A model generated the notes under the pieces. It was not told where the DNA came from. It saw only the letters and a list, made by a program, of their open reading frames with translations, and made no database searches. Both the position numbers and the translations under genes were made by a program. A stretch of 64,000 nucleotides of DNA, taken from Antedon mediterranea. Its lineage: Eukaryota; Echinodermata; Crinoidea; Comatulida; Antedonidae. The stretch is taken from assembly GCF_964355755.1 (NCBI RefSeq), contig NC_092679.1, positions 10,032,932-10,096,931 on the forward strand, written 5' to 3'. How positions within the stretch are numbered: the first letter of the stretch is position 1; each line of letters opens with the position of its first letter. Of the stretch, positions 13,401 through 22,438 are shown piece after piece.

Positions 13401-13878
13401 ACTCTAGACTATAATCAGCTATTGATTCTCCCTCTAACTGACGCCTAGAATAAAAAGAAGAACTATATCCTGAAACAGTTTCTTCTGGACCAAACATAAA
13501 TTTTAATATACCAATAGCACGCTTAGCATCTTTACTATTACCGGACACCATCATCTGACACCGGACTTCATCCTTTGCCTTGCCACCAAGATGACTTATC
13601 AAAGTATCATATTTTTTCCAATCTGTTAAAGAATAATGGTCACAATAGGCTTCGAAATCAATAAGCCAATCCCTTAAAGAACTCTGCCCAGGAAGTTTAG
13701 GTGTACCAAAAAACTTGGATAATTTAACAGGTGGAGGAGATTTTTGAGTGGACAAACCCTTGAAAGCATTGGTAAGAGCGGATATCATTTCACTAACATC
13801 AGTTGTCTTCGCAGCACTACCACCTTGCGCAGTCTGTTTTTTAGGCGGGGCCGCGCTTTGACCACCACCAGTCGCCAT
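10429..13878 (-). CDS. Gypsy gag-protease-RT-RNase H polyprotein
   Basis: 1,149 residues starting at ATG 13,878. In order: a gag region (about 50-240); two CCHC zinc knuckles (C294-C307 and C314-C327); an aspartic protease with LDTGAEAS at 418-425; reverse transcriptase about 650-840, with VDYRKLN and the catalytic YLDD at 812-815; RNase H about 960-1,090, with D968, E1012 and D1038. Gag and pol share one frame, so no frameshift is needed. The frame ends at TGA 10,429-10,431, between RNase H and integrase. The domain order PR-RT-RH-IN marks Ty3/gypsy. The TGA looks like a point nonsense mutation (CGA to TGA is the simplest path), though readthrough cannot be excluded. Confidence 0.95.
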   Translation of the reverse strand: MATGGGQSAAPPKKQTAQGGSAAKTTDVSEMISALTNAFKGLSTQKSPPPVKLSKFFGTPKLPGQSSLRDWLIDFEAYCDHYSLTDWKKYDTLISHLGGKAKDEVRCQMMVSGNSKDAKRAIGILKFMFGPEETVSGYSSSFYSRRQLEGESIADYSLELLKLYTQLVEASDRNEQAALKHLQDTTLKQRLVEGVRDHGVKRELKRIELAFRGKTFLEMREEVVELFKGERVNTKPKIHGVECVDYGLTEMKQELQSFLKQQINETIDNKFGALLQSQRPKFHSDVRSNISRRCFNCGNEGHSRNQCSVPPGLCWTCKNPGHFAYACPTKYSRNQNVNYNSSINPSQQSVVPQSSSGIQSKDTQICHDVRAPVASADTNISNAIPNSHVQNTVLFEKLVARSPCTTMSVGSAELGCILDTGAEASIIPSSIYHNILKPECGELGSVGGLFMNVIGVCGVEVPIEGYIEIPVVIADQQLKGSFLVVSDIAVKNKQVNYPILIGCNILRQLHGFSGLHELRQLVDEHPSAPEISRSEVMLRIDEDESNVLVSLKHINIVVPFQSLNESIKPNVNVGSHANCDSFTTLNRESSDVGADRSINSEPDIALDLPPGIMLNGLDPGQEKVVAGLLRKHNGVFSKGTYDVGRCDVIPHGISLKDNTPIRIPYRRIPLHSVAEVKLMLQEMLEQGIIRPSKSSFASPIVLVKKKDGSLRLCVDYRKLNDRTIRDSFPLPRIDEVLEVLGNSCYFSTLDLSHGFFQVIMEDESIDKTAFRVPWGLYEFARMPMGLTNSPCTFQRVMEYVLGDMNLSEIVLYLDDILVFSSTFEQHIARLDRVFSRLQSYGLKVKGKKCDLFQTEVAYLGHVISAKGVAVNKDKIEKILSWPTPKNRTELKSFLGLSSYYRRFIHNYSTISGPLHQATCTSDKQTGKLVDFQWGESQEVAFSELKRVLTKPPVLIYPRFDQQFYIEVDASLKGLGACLLQEIDGALHPVAYASRSLRGAERNYSNMSSFKLELLGLKWAVVDKFSSYIQGSKAIVYTDHNPLSYLKTAKLGATEMRWVSQLAMFDIVVKYKPGAVNRCADALSRRPTDGCEADSNELHVVASCLAASLKLKPAENVQIDSLPHQSSVLPSYSFGQLSTFQKEDNELAEV

Positions 13879-14462
13879 AACGAGAAAATGTGACTTTCAC
13901 TAATGAATTATTTACGAAGGTAGCATATAATATATTGGATATTAATATTTCACTATGGATTTTAAACAGCATATAACAATCTCACTAACGTTCTGTAATT
14001 ATAGTTACAATAGTAAAGTAGCATATATCAACATTTAATTATCGCAATGTGCTTTAAACAGACTATCGTTTAACAATATTATTACACGTTATATAACACA
14101 AGTTCACCATAACATCACTAGGCAAATCCTCTAAATAATCGGCTACTGCATTCAAAGTACAATACCACTTACGTTATATCAATGTCAATTATTATTATAA
14201 ATCAATAATTGCGTAAATACAATACATCAATCTACAGTTATCAATAAATCCAATACAGTATATAGAAATCTATATAATTAACAAAGAAAATACATCAATT
14301 AATGATAGTCAATATGTGTACATCTTATCTGTATCTCGGATTCACCGACAGTTGATCCAGGGCTTTCCAATCACTGGTCACTCCAAAGAATATACTCGCT
14401 AATCACCATCATCTGCCGCTAAACGTCATTCTTGAATTGCGATCCTGTCCGTGACGCCAATT
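13879..14462 (-). promoter_or_regulatory. Gypsy leader and primer-binding site
   Basis: 584 bp of AT-rich DNA between the 5' LTR and the gag ATG, with no gene. Two bases inside the LTR, the minus strand reads TTGGCGTCACGGACAGGATC (14,460 leftward). It begins with TGG, as a site complementary to the CCA end of a tRNA should. I cannot name the primer tRNA from memory. Confidence 0.75.
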
Positions 14463-15249
14463 TGTCGTGGTACGTGAGACCATGCCCGGATTGATTTGGA
14501 AGTTTTCTCCCCGGGTATCAAGCGTGCGAGGCTTGGCTCAAATGAATGCAATATCAAGACCAACAGAAAGACAACAAGTTGTTGATTGCCGTTACCAGAC
14601 CATTTATTGTGTACAACTCAACGTCACTCAGAAAATAAAGAGAACGAAGAAAGGAAAAAACCCTGCAAATATACAAACAAGCGTTACATAATTTCAATAA
14701 CAGTCAGTTTATAACTTCACTTTACCACTGTATTACCACTATACTTAAACACACTGTGTACAAACTGGTTATCATTAAGAACAATACAATCAATTAAACG
14801 TCATTACAAATGATTAATACCTGAATCAACTTGAATGATGTATTTACTAACTAAGAACGAAAGATCGTACAGCAATCAACCATTTCTCTATAAATTGAAG
14901 TAAAGATTTGAGAACATTATTTGCTTTATTTAAGTTGTATGCATGCAATTTAATATAATAAATTAACAGACAATGATCCGTCTATCATGCAATATAATTC
15001 TTTTTACTACTTACAATGGTAACTTCAACAACGGCTTAATAATATATATATACAACACGGTAACAAAAATCACATCTTCCTGTGTTTGCAACAAAAGCTT
15101 TTCTGACGCGCAGACAGAAAAACCAGGTAGTTAACCAAAACATCACCTATATGCAAATGCGCCAAACACAATGCTCGCAAAACAACTAGCAGCAAGACAC
15201 TTATATGCAAATACGCAGAACGCACACGAACAACAACTGATCCATGACA
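14463..15249 (-). repeat. 5' LTR of the gypsy element
   Basis: 787-bp partner of 7,974-8,760, offset by exactly 6,489 bp, with about three substitutions and no length change. It carries the same AATAAA at 14,603-14,608 (minus strand). It ends in CATGACA, after which satellite 1 resumes at once. Confidence 0.95.
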
Positions 15250-16532
15250 TATCTCTCCCTCTCGCTGATCTATCTCTCTCTCACTGATCTATCTCTCTCT
15301 CGCTGATCTATCTCTCTCTCTCTCTCTCACTGATCTATCTCTCTCTCTCTCTCTCTCGCTGATCTATCTCTCTCTCGCTGATCTATCTATCTCTCTCGCT
15401 GATCTATCTCTTTCTCGCTGATCTATCGCTCTCTCTCTCGCTGATCTATCTATCTCTCTCTCGCTGATCTATCTATCTCTCTCTCGCTGATCTATCTATC
15501 TCTCTCTCTCGCTGATCTATCTAACTCTCGTTGATCTATCTCTCCCTCGCTGATCTATCTCTCTCTCGCTGATCTATCTCTCTCTCGCTGATCTATCTCT
15601 CTCGCTGATCTATCTATCTCTCGCTGATCTATCTCTCTCTCGCTGATCTATCTCTCTCTCGCTGATCTATCTCTCTCTCGCTGATCTATCTCTCTCGCTG
15701 ATTTATCTATCTCTCTCTCGCTGATCTATCTATCTCTCTCTCGCTGATCTATCTATCTCTCTATCTCGCTGATCTAACTCTCTCTCGCTGATCTATCTCT
15801 CTCTCGCTGATCTATCTCTCTCTCGCTGATCTATCTCTCTCGCTGATCTATCTCTCTCTCGCTGATCTATCTATCTCTCGCTGATCTATCTCTCTCGCTG
15901 ATCTATCTCTCTCTCGCTGATCTATCTCTCTCTCTCTCTCTCGTTGATCTATCTATCTGTCTCTCGCTGATCTATCTATCTGTCTCTCGCTGATCTATCT
16001 ATCTGTCTCTCGCTGATCTATCTATCTCTCTCACGCTGATCTATCTATCTCTCTCTTTCGCTGATCTATCTATCTCTCTCTCGCTGATCTATCTATCTCT
16101 CTCTCGCTGATCTATATATCTCTCGCTGATCTATCTCTCTCTCGCTGATCTATCTCTCTCTCGCTGATCTATCTATCTCTCGCTGATCTATCTCTCTCGC
16201 TGATCTATCTCTCTCTCGCTGATCTATCTCTCTCTCTCGCTGATCTATCTCTCTCTCTCGCCGATCTATCTCTCTCTCGCTGATCTATCTCTCTCTCTCG
16301 CTGATCTATCTCTCTCTCGCTGATCTATCTGTTTCTCTCGCTGCTCTATCTCTCTCTCGCTGATCTATCTCTCTCTCGCTGATCTATCTCTCTCGCTGAT
16401 CTATCTCTCTCTCGCTGATCTATCTGTCTCTTGCTGATCTATCTCTCTCTCACTGATCTATCTCTCTCTTTCTCTCGCTGATCTATCTCTCTCTGTCGCT
16501 GATCTATCTCTCTCTCACTGATCTATCTCTCT
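15250..16532. repeat. Pyrimidine-rich satellite 1, right block
   Basis: Continuation of the GCTGATCTAT/CT-run satellite on the far side of the gypsy insertion. It includes local variants such as a run of units with TATCTGTCTCTC near 15,950-16,020. It ends within a CT run at about 16,532. Confidence 0.96.
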
Positions 16533-16730
16533 TTGAATTTTAAAAATTGGAAATTTTAGTAATTTTTCGAAAAAATTCCTATGGTCCCCCGCAGAAAATT
16601 ATCGAAAAATGGCCAAATTTCAAGCCTTTTATTTTTTGATATAATTCATTACTATGGCTCTATAAGATGATGTTAGCAAAATATATCTGTATAAATGGCA
16701 ATATTATAGCATAATTATTGAATTTTAAAA
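16533..16730. other. Spacer between satellites 1 and 2
   Basis: About 185 bp that belongs to neither satellite. The 14-mer TTGAATTTTAAAAA occurs at both ends (16,533-16,546 and 16,718-16,731). No coding potential or RNA gene is recognised. Confidence 0.6.
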
Positions 16731-16876
16731 AGTGCTTAGAATAGTTTCAAATCGCATTTGTAGACGTTTTAGACCATTTTGTGCATTTCGATAAAACTTT
16801 TCACATAAAAACATCAAAGAGCACAAAATAGCTTAATATCGTATTTAAAAACGTTTTACACAATTTTGAGCATTAT
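16731..16876 (+). repeat. 88-bp satellite 2, first block
   Basis: Less than two units of the 88-bp satellite described at 17,878-19,981, ending at a GAGCATT word where a retroelement remnant is joined. Confidence 0.9.
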
Positions 16877-17877
16877 TTCATAATTCATTTATCTATTCCA
16901 TATATATATAATTACAATAAGTTTACACGTTGATAATGCCATGTAAGTTCCAATCAGGTGGCTATTTCACACACCAGTAGCCGTTGTATATAACATTCCA
17001 CGAATTATTTCTGTAACCGTCCTTCTTTTCTTTAACGTCTTTCTTTAATGTCTCCAATTCAATGGTGTGTCGTACTAGTAGTAAGTTTTTCCTTTCCGTC
17101 TCGTTCAATTCCAATATCGTTATTATTCCGTACTCACAAGTGTTCTGGTTGTCAGAGTCCTTTAGTTATAAATTCAATTAGTCAATCCGTTCTTCAATGT
17201 AGCCTACCACTCAATTAACAGTCGTAAAAAGAGACCTCAGAATAGAAATTAAGGAGTTATTTATTACACGACTACAATATCGCTGAAGTGTGCATCAAAT
17301 ATCTATATCTCTTACTTTGTGGTTTTCTTTATTTTCTCTGCTTAGCAACTTATCAATACAACAATAGTAGTTTGCCACACCCAATCAAGAAAAGAAACAC
17401 TCATCTTACTCCCAACTCCTTGTTTCAACCTCGCGCCGTTCCCGCACACACTTTATATATCAACCCATCATCCAATAAGAGGCCGCTACGCATGAATGAC
17501 CCCCCTCATACGGTACAATGGAACAAAAATAAAATCACTTGTGACATTTTTCCTCCCACTCAAGAACAATGTATGGGGATATACATTTTCTAACTACATG
17601 AACTGCGGCTGAGATAATCCGCACCTACGTTATCGCTACCTTTGATAGCTTCAATTCGGAACCTGTATGGCTGGAGCGCCAGTGCCCAGCACATTATTCT
17701 ACCATTCGCTAATTTAGCTTTTTGCATGTAAACAAGGGGTTGATGGTCAGTTTCTAAGGTAAATTCTCGACCATATAGGTATGTTTCAAACTTACGTACA
17801 CTCCAAATTATTGATAAACATTCCTTCTCCATAATAGAGTACGCTTTTTCCCGGGGTAGTAACTTCTTGCTGGCATA
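16877..17877 (-). mobile_element. Gypsy-type remnant: RNase H fragment, PPT and LTR-like end
   Basis: About 1 kb inserted in satellite 2. On the minus strand it reads RNase H fragment, then 43 bp, then a purine tract (GAGTGGGAGGAAAAA) ending at 17,547, then TGTCACAAGTG, which looks like the start of a 3' LTR at 17,546. The LTR-like part has a TATATAAA-type box (about 17,452-17,459) and AATAAA words. Its end is not clear; it may lie anywhere from about 17,200 to 16,930. The whole integrase region is missing between RNase H and the PPT, unless this family has none there. Protein style differs from the 7.9-15.2 kb element, so it is another family. Confidence 0.7.
17590..17877 (-). pseudogene. 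Gypsy RNase H domain fragment
   Basis: The open frame runs from the satellite junction at about 17,877 to a stop at 17,590. It starts mid-domain with VYASKKLLPREKAYS, continues through KECLSIIWSVRKFETYLYG and the active-site block LETDHQPLVY, and ends DNVGADYLSRS. These are hallmark Ty3/gypsy RNase H motifs. The RT upstream and integrase downstream are absent, so this is a truncated, non-functional piece. The frame starts before the first ATG (17,832), which is internal to the domain. Confidence 0.85.
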
Positions 17878-19981
17878 AACACAAAAGTGCTTAGAATAGC
17901 TTCAAATCGCATTTGGAGACGTTTTAGACCATTTTGTGATTTTCTAAAAAAGTTGTTAACATAAAAACATCAAAGTGTACAGAATAGCTTCAAATCGCAT
18001 TTGGAGACGTTTTAGACCATTTTGTGATTTTTGAAAAAACTTGTTACCATAAAAACACCAAAGTGCTTAGAATAGCTTCAAATCGCATTTGGAGACGTTT
18101 TAGACCATTTTGTGATTTTCGAAAAAACTTGGTTCCACAAAAACATCAAAGTACTTAAAATCACATTAGAAACCGTTTTAGACCATTTTGTGATTTTCGA
18201 AAAAACTTGTTACCATAAAAACACCAAAGTGTACAGAATAGCTTCAAATCGCATTTGGAGACATTTTAGACCATTTTGTGATTTTCAAAAAAACGTGTTA
18301 ACATAAAAACACCAAAGTGCTTAGAATAGCTTCAAATCGCATTTGGAGACGTTTTAGACCATTTTGTGATTTTCGAAAAAACTTGTTACCATAAAAACAC
18401 CAAAGTGCTTAGATTAGCTTCAAATCGCATTTTGAGACATTTTAGACCGTTTTGTGATTTTCGAAAAAACTTGGTTACACAAAAGCACCAAAGTGCTTAG
18501 AATAGCTTCAAATCGCATTTGGAGACGTTTTAGACCATTTTGTGATTTTCTAAAAAAGTTGTTAACATAAAAACATCAAAGTGTACAGAATAGCTTCAAA
18601 TCGCATTTGGAGACGTTTTAGACAATTTTGTGATTTTCGAACAAACTTGTTACCATAAAAACACCAAAGTGCTTAGAATAGCTTCAAATCGCATTTTGAG
18701 ACGTTTTAGACCATTTTGTGATTTTTGAAAAAACTTGTTACCATAAAAACACCAAAGTGCTTAGAAAAGCTTCAAATCGCATTTGGAGACGTTTTAGACC
18801 ATTTTGTGATTTTCGAAAAAACTTGGTTCCACAAAAACATCAAAGTGCTTAAAATTGACATTAGAAACCGTTTTAGACCATTTTGTGATTTTCGAAAAAA
18901 CTTGTTAACATAAAAACATCAAAGTGTAAAGAATAGCTTCAAATCGCATTTGGAGACGTTTTAGACCATTTTGTGATTTTCGAAAAAACTTTTTACACAA
19001 AAACATCAAAGTGCTTAAAATCACATTAGAAACCGTTTTAGACCATTTTGAGCATTTCGATAAAACTTTTCACACAAAAACATCAAAGAGGACAAAATAG
19101 CTTAATATCGTATTTAAAAACTTTTTTGACCATTTTGAGCATTTCAACAAAAAATTTTCACACAAAACATCAAAGTGTACAGAATAGCTTCAAATCGCAT
19201 TTGGAGACATTTTAGACCATTTTGTGATTTTCTAAAAAACTTGTTAACATAAAAACACAAAAGTGCTTAGAATAGCTTCAAATCGCATTTGTAGACGTTT
19301 TAGACCACTTTGTGATTTTCGAAAAAAATTGTTAACATAAAAACACCAAAGTGCTTAGAATAGCTTCAAATCGCATTTTGAGACATTTTAGACCGTTTTG
19401 TGATTTTCGAAAAAACTTGGTTACACAAAAGCACCAAAGTGCTTAAAATAGCTTCAAATCGCATTTGGAGACATTTTAGACCATTTTGTGATTTTCGAAA
19501 AAACTTGTTAACATAAAAACACCAAAGTGCTTAGAATAGCTTCAAATCGCATTTGGAGACGTTTTAGACCATTTTGTGATTTTCGAAAAAACTTGTTACC
19601 ATAAAAACACCAAAGTGCTTAGATTAGCTTCAAATCGCATTTTGAGACATTTTAGACCGTTTTGTGATTTTCGAAAAAACTTGGTTACACAAAAACACCA
19701 AAGTGCTTAAAATAGCTTCAAATCGCATTTGGAGACGTTTTAGACCATTTTATGATTTTCGAAAAAAATTGTTAACATAAAAACACCAATGTGCTAAGAA
19801 TAGCTTCAAATCGCATTTGGAGACATTTTAGACCATTTTGTGATTTTCGAAAAAACTTATTAACATAAAAACACCAAAGTGCTTAGAATAGCTTCAAATC
19901 GCATTTTGAGACATTTTAGACCCTTTTGTGATTTTCGAAAAAACTTGGTTACACAAAAACACAAAAGTGCTTAAAATAGCT
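17878..19981 (+). repeat. 88-bp satellite 2, block 2
   Basis: Tandem units of 88 bp with the core TTTTAGACCATTTTGTGATT. Three monomer types mix: type A has AGCTTCAAATCGCATTTGGA; type B has AAAATCACATTAGAAACCG; type C has TTAATATCGTATTTAAAAAC with GAGCATTTCGA. Types B and C are shorter or more diverged. Open frames of about 60 residues occur where stops are lost, and they repeat with the monomers; they are not genes. Confidence 0.96.
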
Positions 19982-19984
19982 TTA

Positions 19985-20866
19985 GGGTATGTTCAGACTC
20001 ACGGAGTTACGGTGGAGTTATCTACGCAAGGCGTACGGTAATCCGTGGCGTTAAAAGTCAAGGTGTTCAGACACAACGATTAGCATTCCAAACGTCTTGC
20101 GTTTAAAGCGGAAGTTCTGTCATACCGAAACGGCCGATGGGATACATACACAATAACAACAACAGAGAGCTGAGAGTGACACGCGCGAAAGTTTACAACA
20201 CTAGCTAGGCCTAGCAATATAATACAATGTTACCTTCAAATGTAATGGTTTTTTTGCCGATTTTTTTTGCAAATCCTTACAGAAGATAGTAATTTCGAAC
20301 ATAATTATTACACGGACAATGACTTTGCCATTATTTGTATGATTTTAATTAATTTTGTGAAATCATGTCACTGACGCCAACTTCGTCAGGAAGAATTTTG
20401 CAGTTTAGATGCAATTTCTTTAAAAACAGCCATCTTGTTGCAGGCGCTAGCTTTCCAATTCCTAATTTCTATCTTGTCTATAAATTCAGGGCTGCCCCAT
20501 AATGAAATCAAATCAGCCACTTCTGTACTTTTCCATGTAACACGTTTCATTTTAATTCGAATGTTGCTGTTGATCTAGGCTAGCTCGAGGAATAGCTATA
20601 TTGTTTTGCTATTAAAAAAAAACCTCGCGAATAGTCTGCTGCTAATTGCGGTCGTGTCTTTTCATTGGCTGACGTTGACCGGAGGTTGAAATCACTGATG
20701 CATCAATGGATTAGCCTTATGAAATCTACCCTCTCCCGCTGGAGTTATTAACGCAACTGGTGCGGAGTAACAGCTCCCTAACGCTAATCCGCGGCATGGT
20801 TCAGACACAAAAATATGTACGCCGCGTACATAACTCCACCGTAACTCCGTGAATCTGAACATACCC
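19985..20866 (-). mobile_element. PIF/Harbinger-type non-autonomous DNA transposon
   Basis: 882 bp with terminal inverted repeats that start GGGTATGTTCAGA and match for about 37 bp with one mismatch, then more loosely to about 50 bp. It is flanked by TTA on both sides (19,982-19,984 and 20,867-20,869). The uninterrupted satellite reads CTTTAAATCG, which confirms TTA as the target duplication. A 3-bp TTA/TAA target and GGG-starting ends are typical of PIF/Harbinger. There is no transposase. A short Myb-like exon remnant lies inside. Confidence 0.9.
20386..20550 (-). pseudogene. Myb/SANT-like N-terminal exon remnant of Harbinger
   Basis: A 54-residue frame from ATG 20,550 to TGA 20,386. It begins MKRVTWKSTEVADLISLW and continues with an FKEIASKL helix. 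The Trp-x(11)-Leu/Trp pattern followed by FKEIA is like the Myb/SANT-type DNA-binding protein that autonomous PIF/Harbinger elements encode besides the transposase. Only the start of the domain is left and no second exon is seen. Assignment rests on pattern and on the element it sits in. Confidence 0.55.
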
Positions 20867-20869
20867 TTA

Positions 20870-22432
20870 AATCGCATTTGGAGACGTTTTAGAACATTTT
20901 GTGATTTTCGAAAAAACTTGTTAACATAAAAACATCAAAGTGTACAGAATAGCTTCAAATCGCATTTGGAGACGTTTTAGACCATTTTGTGATTTTCGAA
21001 AAAACTTGTTAACATAAAAACACCAAAGTGCTTAAAATAGCTTCAAATCGCATTTGGAGACATTTTAGACCATTTTGTGATTTTCGAAAAAAATTGTTAA
21101 CATAAAAACACCAAAGTGCTTAGATTAGCTTCAAATGGCATTTTGAGACGTTTTAGACCATTTTGTGATTTTCTAAAAAAGTTTTTAACATAAAAACACC
21201 AAAGTGCTTATAATAGCTTCAAATGGCATTTGGAGACGTTTTAGACCATTTTGTGATTTTCGTAAAAACTTGGTTCCACAAAAACATCAAAGTCCTTAAA
21301 ATTTACATTAGAAACCATTTTAGACCATTTTGTGATTTTCTAAAAAAATTGTTAACATAAAAACACCAAAGTGCTTAGATTAGCTTCAAATCGCATTTTG
21401 AGACATTTTAGACCGTTTTGTGATTTTCGAAAAAACTTGGTTACACAAAAGCACCAAAGTGCCTGGAATAGCTTCAAATCGCATTTGGAGACGTTTTAGA
21501 CCATTTTGTGATTTTCTAAAAAAGTTGTTAACATAAAAACATCAAAGTGTACAGAATAGCTTCAAATCGCATTTGGAGACGTTTTAGACCATTTTGTGAT
21601 TTTTGAAAAAACTTGGTTCAACAAAAACATCAAAGTTCTTAAAATTGACATTAGAAACCGTTTTAGACCATTTTGTGATTTTCGATAAAACTTTTTAACA
21701 TAAAAACATCAAAGTGTACAGAATAGCTTCAAATCGCATTTGGAGACATTTTAGACCATTTTGTGATTTTCGAAAAAACTTATTAACATAAAAACACCAA
21801 AGTGCTTAGAATAGCTTCAAATCGCATTTTGAGACATTTTAGACCCTTTTGTGATTTTCGAAAAAACTTGGTTACACAAAAACACAAAAGTGCTTAAAAT
21901 AGCTTTAAATCGCATTTGGAGACGTTTTAGAACATTTTGTGATTTTCGAAAAAACTTATTAACATAAAAACATCAAAGTGTACAGAATAGCTTCAAATCG
22001 CATTTGGAGACGTTTTAGACCATTTTGTGATTTTCGAAAAAAACTTGTTAACATAAAAACACCAAAGTACTTAAAATAGCTTCAAATCGCTTTTGGAGAC
22101 ATTTTAGACCATTTTGTGATTTTCGAAAAAACTTGTTAACTTCAAAACACCAAAGTGCTTAGAATAGCTTCAAATCGCATTTGGAGACGTTTTAGACCAT
22201 TTTGTGATTTTCGAAAAAACTTGTTACCATAAAAACACCAAAATGCTTAGAATAGCTTCAAATCGCATTTGGAGACGTTTTAGACCATTTTGTGATTTTC
22301 GAAAAAACTTGGTTCCACAAAAACATCAAAGTGCTTAAAATTTACATTAGAAACCGTTTTAGACCATTTTGTGATTTTCGAAAAAACTTGTTAACATAAA
22401 AACACCAAAGTGCTAAGAATAGCTTCAAATCG
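20870..22432 (+). repeat. 88-bp satellite 2, block 3
   Basis: The same monomers as block 2, mostly type A with a few type B units. The satellite continues exactly across the Harbinger insertion, losing only the three duplicated bases. Confidence 0.96.
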
Positions 22433-22438
22433 CATTTG

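Larger units (their letters stand above)
7974..15249 (-). mobile_element. Ty3/gypsy LTR retrotransposon, near full length
   Basis: A 7,276-bp element inserted into satellite 1 and oriented on the minus strand. It has two 787-bp LTRs starting TG and ending CA, a primer-binding site next to the right (5') LTR, one gag-protease-RT-RNase H-integrase frame interrupted by a single TGA, and a purine tract beside the left (3') LTR. The two LTRs differ at about three positions by eye, so the insertion is young. The flanks are satellite on both sides. A 4-5 bp target duplication cannot be assigned because the flanking repeat repeats TATC/ATCT words. Confidence 0.96.

Noticed and set aside
17288-17593. 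101-residue plus-strand frame
   Set aside because: Lies antisense over the LTR-like end and the PPT of the gypsy remnant; no family resemblance.
18112-18306. 64-residue frame repeated at 24,528 and 25,566
   Set aside because: Read-through of type A/B satellite monomers; conserved only because the higher-order unit is duplicated.
20692-20877. 61-residue minus frame at the Harbinger right end
   Set aside because: Crosses the terminal inverted repeat into satellite; not a gene.
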